From assembly GCA_945982465.1 (NCBI GenBank), contig CAMFSB010000025.1, positions 1-12,147 on the forward strand: a DNA stretch of 12,147 nucleotides. Reading direction: 5' to 3'. Each line of letters opens with the position of its first letter. Positions within the stretch are counted from its first letter, which is position 1. Both the position numbers and the translations under genes were made by a program. This DNA comes from an uncultured Faecalibacterium sp. (GTDB lineage Bacteria > Bacillota > Clostridia > Oscillospirales > Ruminococcaceae). Below the pieces are notes generated by a model. That model was not told the DNA's origin. It saw only the letters and a list, made by a program, of their open reading frames with translations, and did not search any database. Shown piece by piece: positions 1-6,564 of the stretch.

Positions 1-579
1 GAGCAGCTCCCGCATGTCCCGCCGCACGGCCTGGGTGGCGGTGGCGGTGAAGGCCCCCACCACCGGCCGCCGGGGCAGCCGGGCGGCAAAATCGGGGATC
101 TCCAGATAGTGCGGGCGGAAGTCCTGCCCCCACTGGCTGATGCAGTGGGCTTCGTCCACCGCCACCAGGCTGATGGGCTGCGTGCGCGCAAATGCCAGAA
201 AGCCCGGCATCAAAAGCCGTTCCGGGGCCACATAGATGATCTTGTACCAGCCAGCCTGCGCGCGGCGCAGCATCAGGGCTTTCTGGCTGTCGGTCAGGCT
301 GTTGTTCAGGTAGGCGGCCTTGACCCCCGCCGCCACCAGCGCGCGCACCTGGTCCTGCATCAGGCTGACCAGCGGCGACACCACCACCGTCACGCCCGGC
401 AGCACCAGCGCCGGCACCTGATAGCACACCGATTTGCCCGCGCCGGTGGGCATTACGGCCAGCACGTCCTGCCCGGCCAACAGCGCGCGCCCCCGCGCGG
501 GCTGCCCGGGGCGGACGGCGGCGTCCCCAACCCCGCGCTTGAGCACCTGCTGTTCGGTTGGTTCGGGGGGCTGCTGCAT
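1..579 (-). CDS. recQ: RecQ-family ATP-dependent DNA helicase, N-terminal part (runs off left edge)
   Basis: This is a 3'-5' DNA helicase of superfamily 2 used in recombination and repair; only the first 193 residues (most of the first RecA-like lobe) are in the window. The frame is open from ATG 579 to base 1. The start is supported by GAAAGGAGC 7 nt upstream. Visible motifs are an RPGQ box (residues 23-26, motif 0), Walker A PTGAGKS (44-50), SPLVSLMQDQV (68-78, motif Ia), APERLL (118-123), DEAH box (142-145) followed by the RecQ-specific aromatic-rich loop CISQWGQDFRP (146-156), and TATAT (178-182, motif III). Odd point: the aromatic positions usually seen around motif 0 (F-G-Y-x-x-F-R) read V-G-D-A-A-V-R here. 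The helicase C lobe, zinc/winged-helix and HRDC regions are outside the window, so the exact RecQ subclass is open. Transcribed divergently from the glycosyltransferase gene, probably from the promoter at 688-698. Confidence 0.93.
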   Translation of the reverse strand, partial: MQQPPEPTEQQVLKRGVGDAAVRPGQPARGRALLAGQDVLAVMPTGAGKSVCYQVPALVLPGVTVVVSPLVSLMQDQVRALVAAGVKAAYLNNSLTDSQKALMLRRAQAGWYKIIYVAPERLLMPGFLAFARTQPISLVAVDEAHCISQWGQDFRPHYLEIPDFAARLPRRPVVGAFTATATQAVRRDMRELL

Positions 580-687
580 GGGGATCGCTCCTTTCGGGTG
601 GATCTGCGGGGCCGGGGCTGGCAGGGCTGCACGGCCGGGGCAAAGCTGCGGGGCCGGGGCCATCCCCCGGCGGGGCCATTCCCGGCC

Positions 688-698
688 AGTATACCACA
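688..698 (-). promoter_or_regulatory. Extended -10 promoter for recQ
   Basis: On the minus strand the sequence reads TTGTGGTATACTGG. TATACT is the -10 hexamer (693 down to 688) and the TG two bases before it makes an extended -10. No good -35 hexamer is present 16-18 bp upstream, as expected for an extended -10 promoter. It lies about 110 bp before the recQ start codon. The same 14-base string occurs in front of the cytidylate kinase-like gene. Confidence 0.6.
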
Positions 699-806
699 AC
701 CCACCCCGCCGCGCCATACAGCGCCCCGCCGCCCCGCAAAAGCCGCCGTTTTTTGCCGCAAAACGGCCGGTCCCGGCAAAAAAAGGTCGCATCCCGGCGC
801 AGGGTA

Positions 807-815
807 TGCTATACT
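807..815 (+). promoter_or_regulatory. Extended -10 promoter for the glycosyltransferase gene
   Basis: TGCTATACT, with -10 hexamer TATACT at 810-815 and TG at 807-808, lies about 80 bp upstream of the glycosyltransferase ATG. The region 17 bp upstream (787-792) has no strong -35 match. It shares the TGnTATACTGG pattern with the promoters at 688-698 and 4027-4035. Confidence 0.6.
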
Positions 816-893
816 GGCCTTACAAAACCGCCCCGCACTGCCCCTGCGCGGGACTTCCGGCCGCGCAGCGGCCTGCTGAAAGGATCAGATCGT

Positions 894-1925
894 ATGGAAA
901 AACTCATCACCTTTGCGGTGCCCTGCTACAACAGCGCCGCCTATATGCGCCACTGCATCGAAACCCTGCTGACCGCCGGCGAGCAGGCCGAGATCATCCT
1001 GGTCGACGATGGCTCCGTCAAGGACGACACCCCCGCCATCTGCGACGAATACGCCGCCCGGTACCCCACCATCGTGCGCGCCATCCACCAGGAAAACGGC
1101 GGCCACGGCGAGGGCGTGAACCAGGGCATCCGCAACGCCTGCGGCCTGTATTATAAGGTGGTGGACAGCGACGACTGGCTGGACACCGACGCGCTGGCCC
1201 GCGTGCTGGCAAAGCTGCGGGAGTTTGTGGAGCAAAAGGTCACGCTGGACCTGATGATCTGCAACTATGTGTACGAGCATGTGGAGGACAACACCCGCCA
1301 CACCGTGCGCTACACCAACGTGTTCCCGCAAAACCGGCTGTTTACCTGGAAGCACACGCTGCCTTTCCGCCCGGATCAGAACATGCTGATGCACTCGGTG
1401 ATCTACCGCACCCAGGTACTGCGCGACTGCGGCATGGTGCTGCCCAAGCATACATTCTATGTGGACAATATCTTTGTGTACCAGCCGCTGCCCTACGTCC
1501 GCACCATGTACTACATGAACGAGGATCTGTACCGCTACTTCATCGGCCGCGCCGACCAGAGTGTGAACGAAAAGGTGATGGTGAGCCGCGTAGACCAGCA
1601 GCTTCGCGTGACCCGGTACATGATCGACTGCCAGGACCTGAACGCCCTGCCGCCTGAGCAGAAAAAGCTGCGCCGGTATATGCTGAATTACCTTTCCATG
1701 ATGATGGCTATTTCCAGCGTGTTCCTCATCATGGACGGCAGCCAGGAGGCTGCCGCCAAAAAGGCCGATATCTGGCAGTACCTGCGCGGCCATGTTTCGG
1801 CCGATATCTACCGCCATGTACGCTATTTCAGCGTGGGCGGCGCCATGAACCTGAAAGGCCGGCTGGGCGATCAGATCAGCCTGGGCGGCTACCGCATCGC
1901 GCAGAAGATCTTCAAATTCAATTAA
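894..1925 (+). CDS. Family 2 glycosyltransferase (343 aa)
   Basis: Predicted cytosolic, possibly membrane-associated, GT-A fold enzyme that transfers a sugar from a nucleotide-sugar donor; the acceptor is unknown. ATG 894 was chosen because GAAAGGA lies at 878-884, 9 nt upstream; the frame stays open further upstream but without a ribosome site. The N-terminal GT-A domain shows the opening strand FAVPCYN (7-13), VDDGS (37-41) for nucleotide binding, NGGHGEGVNQGI (68-79), and the metal-binding DSDD (91-94). The C-terminal half (about 150-343) is a helical region rich in aromatic and basic residues with no clear membrane span; residues 264-283 are moderately hydrophobic. It stands alone between its own promoter and terminator, with no other surface polysaccharide genes nearby, so its product (capsule, teichoic acid or glycolipid) cannot be told. 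Confidence 0.9.
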   Translation: MEKLITFAVPCYNSAAYMRHCIETLLTAGEQAEIILVDDGSVKDDTPAICDEYAARYPTIVRAIHQENGGHGEGVNQGIRNACGLYYKVVDSDDWLDTDALARVLAKLREFVEQKVTLDLMICNYVYEHVEDNTRHTVRYTNVFPQNRLFTWKHTLPFRPDQNMLMHSVIYRTQVLRDCGMVLPKHTFYVDNIFVYQPLPYVRTMYYMNEDLYRYFIGRADQSVNEKVMVSRVDQQLRVTRYMIDCQDLNALPPEQKKLRRYMLNYLSMMMAISSVFLIMDGSQEAAAKKADIWQYLRGHVSADIYRHVRYFSVGGAMNLKGRLGDQISLGGYRIAQKIFKFN

Positions 1926-1940
1926 CGCCCCGCCCCCTGC

Positions 1941-1975
1941 GGCCCCGCCCGGAACCCTTGCGGCGGGGCCTTTTT
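1941..1975 (+). terminator. Rho-independent terminator of the glycosyltransferase gene
   Basis: A perfect 9-bp GC stem, GGCCCCGCC (1941-1949) with GGCGGGGCC (1962-1970), has a 12-nt loop and is followed directly by TTTTT (1971-1975). It starts 15 nt after the stop codon. Confidence 0.9.
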
Positions 1976-2005
1976 GCACCCGCGCACAAAAAATTTTGCC
2001 GGGGC

Positions 2006-2035
2006 TGTAACAAACACGGCCCGCCGCGCACTAAT
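2006..2035 (+). promoter_or_regulatory. Candidate ECF-type (autoregulated) promoter of the sigma/anti-sigma operon
   Basis: TGTAAC (2006-2011) matches the AAC-containing -35 element typical of ECF sigma factor promoters. It is followed after 15 nt by CGCACTAAT (2027-2035), a partial match to a CGTC-TAAT type -10 element. The spacing and position (24 nt before the start codon) fit, but two bases of the -10 core differ from the usual form. No sigma-A type promoter is evident in the gap, which supports autoregulation. This is an inference from pattern only. Confidence 0.4.
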
Positions 2036-2058
2036 CCTATGAAAGCGAGGCGATGGCC

Positions 2059-2553
2059 ATGGAACCGCTGCTGCGGCTGTACGAGACCTACCGGCAGGAT
2101 GTCTACCGGTACTTAGCGGGGCTGACCCGCGACGCGACCCTGGCCGAGGAGCTGACGGCCGAGACCTTCTGCGCGGCGCTGGCGGCTCTGCCTCGCTGCC
2201 GGGGCGACGCTGACCCCAAAACCTGGCTGTTTGCCATTGCGCGGCACAAGTGGTACGAGCATTTGCGCCGCCGCGCCCCCGTGACCGAGGAGGAACTGGC
2301 CGGGCTGTATCTGGCCGACGGCGCGCCCGGCCCCGAGCAGTCCGCCGAGCTGCGCCAGTGCGCCGCCCGCGTGCGGCAGCTATTGGACGGCATGCCGCCG
2401 CGCACCGGCACGGTGGTGCGCATGCGCATGGCCGGGTATTCGTTTTACGAGATCGGGCAGGCGCTTGCCATCCGGGAAGGGTCGGCCCGGGTCATTGATT
2501 TCCGCGCCCGCGCCGCCTTGCGCGAGGCGCTGCAAAAGGAGGGGCTGGTATGA
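2059..2553 (+). CDS. ECF-subfamily RNA polymerase sigma factor (164 aa)
   Basis: Directs RNA polymerase to a small stress or envelope regulon, probably including its own operon. Region 2 spans about residues 4-73, with YETYRQDVYRYL (8-19), the AEELTAETF stretch (29-37) and KTWLFAIARHKW (54-65) as in region 2.3-2.4. Region 4 spans about 100-160, with the helix-turn-helix around GYSFYEIGQAL (126-136). There is no region 1 or 3, so it is a group 4 sigma factor; length is normal. ATG 2059 is preferred over ATG 2053 (six bases upstream) because GAGG at 2047-2050 is 8 nt from 2059 but only 2 nt from 2053. The stop overlaps the anti-sigma start (ATGA), which indicates translational coupling and a one-to-one partnership. 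The signal sensed cannot be read from the sequence. Confidence 0.92.
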   Translation: MEPLLRLYETYRQDVYRYLAGLTRDATLAEELTAETFCAALAALPRCRGDADPKTWLFAIARHKWYEHLRRRAPVTEEELAGLYLADGAPGPEQSAELRQCAARVRQLLDGMPPRTGTVVRMRMAGYSFYEIGQALAIREGSARVIDFRARAALREALQKEGLV

Positions 2554-3869
2554 AGCCGCTGGACTGTGATGTGTATATGGACCTGATGCCGCTGGTGCGG
2601 GACGGCGCGGCCAGCGAAGCCAGCCGCCAGGCGCTGCAAAGCCATCTGGCCGGGTGCGCGCGCTGCCGCGCGCGCCCCGCCGCCCGGCCCGCCGCCCCCG
2701 CCGCGCCGGCCACAGCCGCCGCTCAGACGCTGGCCCGGCTGCGCCGCCGGGCGCGGGGGGCGCTGGGCGCGCTGACGCTGCTGGGCGCTGTGCTGGGCGT
2801 GCTGCTTACCGACGGCAGCGGCCTGTTCTACAATGTGCTTTTGCTGCCGCTGGTAGGCGCGGCCGCCTACTTTGTGCTGCGCCGCCGCGCCTGGCTGCTG
2901 GCCCCGGCCGGCATGTTCGTGCTGACCTATGTGTGCCTGGCCGTGCGGTACGCGGTGATCGACGGCGTAAACCCGGCCTATGTGCTCACCGGGCCGGCGA
3001 TCTGGGGCTTTTGGTACGCCCTGTTCTGTTTGGGCGGCGTGGGGCTGGGCCGGCTTTTGCACTATGCGTTCGGCCAGCCGGGCCGCCGCCTGCGCCGCGC
3101 GGCGGCTGCTGCCCTGGCGCTGGCGGTGCTGGCCGGGCTGGTGCTTACCCTTAACGGCCTGGTGGGCAACCCGTTCAGCCGCATGGCGGCCCGCGCCGCA
3201 GCCCGGCAGCTCATCGCGGAGCAGTGGCCCGACCTGGAGCTGGAGATCGCCGATGTGGGTTACAACTTCAAAACCGGCGGGTATTCCGTCCGGGTGGAAA
3301 GCGGTGCCAGCATCGACACCCGCTTTACGCTGGAATACGATTCCTTTGGCCGGGGCGGGCTGTACGGCACACTGGACGACTGGCGGCGCCAGAACGCCAT
3401 TGCCCGGGCCGAACGGCAGTACCGCGCCCAGTGCGAGGAGCTGCTGGCCCCGTTTGAGACCGCGGAGGCCGATTTTGCCTACGGCACGCTGTGGAACGAG
3501 TGGTACACCGACACCCCGGCCTGGGCACAGCCCGACGCGGTGTTCGACACGGCGGCGCTGGGCCGCACCGAGGGCCAGTTGATCGTATATGTCACCGACG
3601 AACGGATGGACGCCGAAGCCGCCGCCCAGCGACTGCTGCAGCTGCGGCAGGCCTTTGACGCGGCCGGCGTGGGCTTTGCCCGGGTGGATCTGGTGCTGAT
3701 GGAGCCGCACACGGTGGGAGATCGGTACGACCAGGTCTCGCTGCGCGGCGTGCTGTATGAGGACATCACCGAAGAAGGGCTGACGGAACGCGCCGCACAG
3801 TATATTGCCGACACCGCCGCTTACTACGCCGCCGAGGACGAAAAAATGGCACAGGCCGGCGCGGAGTAA
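2550..3869 (+). CDS. Zinc-binding (ZAS/zf-HC2) membrane anti-sigma factor with YfjL-like extracytoplasmic domain (439 aa)
   Basis: Likely holds the upstream ECF sigma factor inactive at the membrane until a signal arrives. The N-terminal 40 residues carry the ZAS pattern: Cys6 followed by H32-x3-C36-x2-C39. An Ala/Pro-rich linker (41-60) leads to a hydrophobic region with about five membrane spans (roughly 70-87, 92-110, 117-135, 145-170 and 184-204). The remaining 235 residues are soluble and probably outside the cell. The part from NPFSRMAARAAARQ (207-220) through LELEIADVGYNFKTGGYSV (229-247) and the following D-x-x-F-x-x-x-Y strand (256-263) resembles the YfjL-like domains found in Firmicutes membrane proteins. 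The ATG overlaps the sigma stop by 4 nt. Five spans plus a large sensor-like domain are more than the single span of classical anti-sigmas, so sensing may occur in the membrane or at the surface. Role is inferred from the ZAS motif and coupling. Confidence 0.85.
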   Translation: MKPLDCDVYMDLMPLVRDGAASEASRQALQSHLAGCARCRARPAARPAAPAAPATAAAQTLARLRRRARGALGALTLLGAVLGVLLTDGSGLFYNVLLLPLVGAAAYFVLRRRAWLLAPAGMFVLTYVCLAVRYAVIDGVNPAYVLTGPAIWGFWYALFCLGGVGLGRLLHYAFGQPGRRLRRAAAAALALAVLAGLVLTLNGLVGNPFSRMAARAAARQLIAEQWPDLELEIADVGYNFKTGGYSVRVESGASIDTRFTLEYDSFGRGGLYGTLDDWRRQNAIARAERQYRAQCEELLAPFETAEADFAYGTLWNEWYTDTPAWAQPDAVFDTAALGRTEGQLIVYVTDERMDAEAAAQRLLQLRQAFDAAGVGFARVDLVLMEPHTVGDRYDQVSLRGVLYEDITEEGLTERAAQYIADTAAYYAAEDEKMAQAGAE

Positions 3870-3943
3870 ACCGGGAACGGGCGCGCCGCGCCGCCCGTCT
3901 GCCCCGGCAGCGGCAGAAAAACCGTCGGCGCGCACCCAAAGCA

Positions 3944-3985
3944 GCCCCGCCGGGGATCACCGCCGCCCCCGGCGGGGCACTTTTT
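3944..3985 (+). terminator. Rho-independent terminator of the sigma/anti-sigma operon
   Basis: A perfect 12-bp stem, GCCCCGCCGGGG (3944-3955) with CCCCGGCGGGGC (3967-3978), has an 11-nt loop, then AC and TTTTT (3981-3985). It lies about 75 nt after the anti-sigma stop. Confidence 0.9.
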
Positions 3986-4026
3986 GCGCCATTTGGCCGC
4001 ATCCCCTACCCCCTGGCGGCGGTTTG

Positions 4027-4035
4027 TGGTATACT
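4027..4035 (+). promoter_or_regulatory. Extended -10 promoter for the cytidylate kinase-like gene
   Basis: TGGTATACT has its -10 hexamer TATACT at 4030-4035 and the extended TG at 4027-4028. No -35 match is seen 17 bp upstream (4007-4012). It lies about 63 bp before the start codon and downstream of the preceding terminator. The surrounding TTGTGGTATACTGG (4024-4037) is identical to the recQ promoter core. Confidence 0.62.
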
Positions 4036-4098
4036 GGAGCCAGAAAAGCGCAGCGGCGCCGGGCCGCCCGGCCCCTTGCGGAAAGGATGCGTGACACC

Positions 4099-4701
4099 AT
4101 GAAAAAGATCATTACCCTCGGGCGTGAGTTCGGCAGCGGCGGGCGCGAGCTGGGCCGCCGCCTGGCCGAGCATCTGGGCATTGCCTACTACGATCAGGAG
4201 ATCCTGACCGAGATCGCCAAGCGCACCTCGCTTTCGGAGCAGTACGTGCATCAGATCGTGGAGCACCGGCCCATCACCTCCTACCCCATCCATGTGGGGC
4301 GCAGCCTGTACGCCATGCCCAACCCCATACTGGAGCAGAGCCAGGCCATTTACGCCGAGCAGACCCATATCATTCAGGAGCTGGCCGCCGAGGCAGACTG
4401 CCTGATCGTGGGCCGCTGCGCGGATTACATCCTGCGTGAGCAAAAGCCCCTGCGGCTGTTCGTCTATGCCGACGAGGCCTCCAAAATGGCCCGCTGCCGC
4501 CTTCGCGCGCCCGAAAAGGAGCAGCTTTCGGACCGGGAGCTGCGCCAGCAAATGCGCGCCGTGGATAAAAACCGCGCCCGGTATTACGAGTTCTACACCG
4601 GCCAGACCTGGGGCGACAAGGCCAACTACGACTGGTGCATCAACACCAGCCGCGCCGATATCAAGCAGGTGGCGGCGGTCGTGGCCAAGCTGTTTATGTA
4701 A
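4099..4701 (+). CDS. Cytidylate kinase-like family protein (200 aa)
   Basis: Member of the cytidylate kinase-like P-loop family (Pfam Cytidylate_kin2 type); a nucleotide or related phosphotransferase is likely, but the substrate of this family is not firmly known. ATG 4099 was chosen because GAAAGGA (4081-4087) is 11 nt upstream; an in-frame ATG at 4087 overlaps that site. The N-terminus ITLGREFGSGG-RELGRRLAE (5-23) is the family signature, a P-loop variant without the usual GK[ST]. It is followed by YYDQEIL (30-36), an acidic NMP-binding-like position, VGRCADYIL (103-111), and a helical lid with R-rich stretches (RCRLRAPEKE, KNRARYYEFY) typical of NMP kinases. NYDWCINTSR, near residue 180, is the conserved late strand. 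It is transcribed alone, so neighbours give no hint. Family assignment is strong; activity is open. Confidence 0.88.
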   Translation: MKKIITLGREFGSGGRELGRRLAEHLGIAYYDQEILTEIAKRTSLSEQYVHQIVEHRPITSYPIHVGRSLYAMPNPILEQSQAIYAEQTHIIQELAAEADCLIVGRCADYILREQKPLRLFVYADEASKMARCRLRAPEKEQLSDRELRQQMRAVDKNRARYYEFYTGQTWGDKANYDWCINTSRADIKQVAAVVAKLFM

Positions 4702-4866
4702 CCGGCCGGCGCAGGCGCCGCGCAAAAAGCAGTGGCAGCGCCCGGCGTTTGTGGTGGCAGCCCGGCAAACCGCGCCCGGCGGCGAAGCCGTGCCCCCCGC
4801 CCTGCCGAAGCGCCGCCCCGCCCGCGGGCCCTCCTGCGCGGCTCACCCTGAAATTCCGCAGCATGC

Positions 4867-4910
4867 AACAGCGCCCCCGGCGCGGATCACTCCGCGCCGG
4901 GGGCGCTGTT
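4867..4910. terminator. Perfect 20-bp hairpin between convergent genes, probable bidirectional terminator
   Basis: The arms at 4867-4886 and 4891-4910 are exact reverse complements around a 4-nt TCAC loop. The stem is 75-80% G+C, and the arms begin AACAGC and end GCTGTT, so only two Us end the stem in either direction. It lies 165 nt after the kinase stop and 30 nt after the antiporter stop, between genes that converge on it. The position fits a shared terminator, but the lack of a U-run is unusual compared with the other terminators here. Confidence 0.6.
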
Positions 4911-4940
4911 GGGATATCCGGTTTGCCGGCAGGCCGCCGC

Positions 4941-6113
4941 TTACGCGCCGGCTTCGATCTCGCCGGCCTTTTGCAGCGTGGTTTTGGACACCGCCGGACC
5001 GATCAGCTCGTAGATCAGCGTGCCGCACAAGATCACCGCGCGGATGGTATCGGCATACTGGGGCACCACCTGCTGTGCCAGAAACGACAGGCCGATGGCC
5101 ACGCCCGCCTGGGGCAGCAGGGCCGGGCCCAGATACTTCTGGATGTTGGCGTCGGCGTGCATCAGCCGCGCGCCCAGCGCCGCGCCGATCCATTTGCCCG
5201 CCACGCGCAGCACCACGTAGATCACGCCTACCACGCCGATGCTGGGCAGCACCGACAGCTTCAGGTCCGCGCCCGACAGCACAAAGAACAGGCAGAAGAT
5301 GGGCGGGGTGAACCGGTCAATGGCGCTGTATACCTCATTGCTGAGACGGGCAAGGTTGGTAAAGGTGGCGCTGAACATCATGCACAGCAGCAAAGCCGAC
5401 AGGTCCAGCTCGTCAGCCACGGCCGCGCCCAGCAGGATGAAGGCGATGGTCAGGGTGAGCTGGGTGCCTTTCTCCTTAAAAAAGCGCAGCGCAAAGGTGT
5501 ACGCACACCCCAGCGCAAAGCCCAGCAGCAGGCTGGCGCCCACCTCCAGCAGCGGGCTGCCCAGCGCCGAATACAGGCTCAGGGCCGCGCCGCTTTCCAG
5601 CGTTTTGGCCATCGAAGTGGCCACGCCGAACGCGATCAGGGCGGTGGCGTCGTCGATGGCCACCACCGACAGCAGGCATTCGGTGACCGGCCCGCGGGCA
5701 TGGTACTGCTTGATGACCATGACCGTGGCCGCCGGGGCCGTGGCCGCGGCAATGCTGCCCAGGCACAGCGCAAACGGCAGGTTGTACCCGGCCGCCAGCA
5801 GGCCGGCCACCACCAGCCCTACCGCAAAAAACGATTCAAACACCGCAATGACGATGGGCGTAGCGCCCACCCGCTTGAAATAGCTGAGCTTGAACTCGCC
5901 GCCCACCGTAAAGGCGATGAACGCCAGCGCGATATCCGACGCAACGGACATCTGCCCGATGGCCGCTTCGTCCAAAAGGCCCAGCACCGACGGGCCCACC
6001 AGCAGGCCCAAAATCAGATAGCCAGTCACATCCGGCAGCTTGACAAATTTGATGACAAACGAGCCCAGCAGGCCCGCCAGCAGCAAAATCGAAAGATGGA
6101 GCAAGAGATTCAT
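4941..6113 (-). CDS. CPA2-type cation/proton antiporter (390 aa)
   Basis: Integral membrane Na+/H+ or K+/H+ exchanger of the monovalent cation:proton antiporter-2 group. The protein is nearly all hydrophobic helices (about 11-13 spans). Family marks are LPDVTGYLILGLLVGP (26-41, spans 1-2), FTVGGEFK (68-75), the unwound crossover TAPAA (125-129), and the ion-binding aspartate pair DD (154-155) in VVAIDDATALI. The DD pair, instead of ND or QD, is usually linked to electrogenic Na+/H+ exchange, so sodium/proton is the better guess. Residues end shortly after the last helix; there is no TrkA-N/RCK or USP-type regulatory tail. The start ATG 6113 has AGGAG about 13 nt upstream, overlapping the stop of the PII-like gene 18 nt away, which indicates co-transcription and possibly coupling. 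Ion specificity is inferred. Confidence 0.9.
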   Translation of the reverse strand: MNLLLHLSILLLAGLLGSFVIKFVKLPDVTGYLILGLLVGPSVLGLLDEAAIGQMSVASDIALAFIAFTVGGEFKLSYFKRVGATPIVIAVFESFFAVGLVVAGLLAAGYNLPFALCLGSIAAATAPAATVMVIKQYHARGPVTECLLSVVAIDDATALIAFGVATSMAKTLESGAALSLYSALGSPLLEVGASLLLGFALGCAYTFALRFFKEKGTQLTLTIAFILLGAAVADELDLSALLLCMMFSATFTNLARLSNEVYSAIDRFTPPIFCLFFVLSGADLKLSVLPSIGVVGVIYVVLRVAGKWIGAALGARLMHADANIQKYLGPALLPQAGVAIGLSFLAQQVVPQYADTIRAVILCGTLIYELIGPAVSKTTLQKAGEIEAGA

Positions 6114-6131
6114 ACCTGTGCGCGCGCTCCT

Positions 6132-6464
6132 TTACAGCCGGATGCCTTTGGCAAAGTCCACGGGCACCGTAAAGGCCACGCCCTGATAAGGCTTTTCCAG
6201 ATCCACAAATTCCTCGATGGTTTCAAACACCATCTCCACCATGTCATCGGCCACCACGGTAAACATCATCTGGTTCTGCTCGCGGGCCGGCTCCAGCACC
6301 GCCCGCAGGCTGCCCAGAAACGAGCCGTCGGTGTAGTTTTCCAGCGCCGAGGCCGCCCCCTTGCAGTCCAGGATGGTGGCGCCATGTACGCCGCGCCGCT
6401 CCAGCCGTTCCAGAATGGGCTGCATCATCTCGACGCGCTGCAGGATCAAAACGACCATTTTCAT
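6132..6464 (-). CDS. PII-like signalling protein, likely regulator of the adjacent antiporter (110 aa)
   Basis: Small soluble protein with the PII ferredoxin-like fold pattern (beta-alpha-beta-beta-alpha-beta). Visible support: strand MKMVVLIL (1-8), helix to residue 23, then RGVHGATILDCKGAA (24-38), closely like the GVHGxTxxxxKG segment of GlnB/GlnK before the T-loop. A T-loop-like insert (38-63), strand MMFTVVADD (66-74), helix MVEMVFETIEEF (75-86) and final strand VAFTVPVDFAKGI (96-108) like the FVxPVxxAxxI end of PII follow. It lacks the C-terminal RTG-type segment of canonical PII and the uridylylated Tyr is not evident. ATG 6464 is preferred: GGAGG lies 12 nt upstream; longer in-frame starts (GTG 6473, ATG 6503) lie too close to or upstream of that site. 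It sits 18 nt before the antiporter, so it may sense a nucleotide or ion and gate the transporter. The partnership is inference. Confidence 0.8.
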   Translation of the reverse strand: MKMVVLILQRVEMMQPILERLERRGVHGATILDCKGAASALENYTDGSFLGSLRAVLEPAREQNQMMFTVVADDMVEMVFETIEEFVDLEKPYQGVAFTVPVDFAKGIRL

Positions 6465-6531
6465 ATCAATCACACGCCTCCGTTTCGCTTTTCCGCCGCC
6501 CATGTTGTGCCGCAGGGCCGGGCGGCGGCCA

Positions 6532-6561
6532 CAAAAAAAGCCGGGGCGTTGCGCCCCGGCT
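6532..6561 (-). terminator. Rho-independent terminator of the truA-clp operon
   Basis: On the minus strand the stem AGCCGGGGCG (6561 to 6552) pairs perfectly with CGCCCCGGCT (6548 to 6539) around a 3-nt loop, followed by a run of seven Ts (6539-6533, the first being part of the stem end). It lies 65 nt after the Clp ATPase stop codon. Confidence 0.93.
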
Positions 6562-6564
6562 CAC

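Larger units (their letters stand above)
580..893. other. Divergent intergenic region, recQ / glycosyltransferase
   Basis: This 314-bp gene-free stretch separates two divergent start codons. It holds a leftward extended -10 promoter (688-698), a rightward extended -10 promoter (807-815), an imperfectly placed hairpin (745-752 with 760-767) between them, and the two ribosome binding sites. Several A and T runs make it locally AT-rich against a GC-rich background. I see no small ORF with a convincing start and no RNA gene in it. Confidence 0.6.

Noticed and set aside
745..767. Hairpin GCCGTTTT / AAAACGGC in the recQ-glycosyltransferase gap as a terminator or operator
   Set aside because: It lies between two divergent promoters, has no following U-run in either direction, and the stem is half A-T; nothing else supports a regulatory role.
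2445..3935. Long minus-strand open frame opposite the sigma/anti-sigma genes
   Set aside because: Low-complexity composition (Gly, Gln, Arg, His), no motif, and the opposite strand has coupled genes with clear domains.
4702..4866. Possible small gene or RNA between the kinase stop and the 20-bp hairpin
   Set aside because: No frame has a convincing start with a ribosome site and no tRNA or riboswitch-like fold is apparent.
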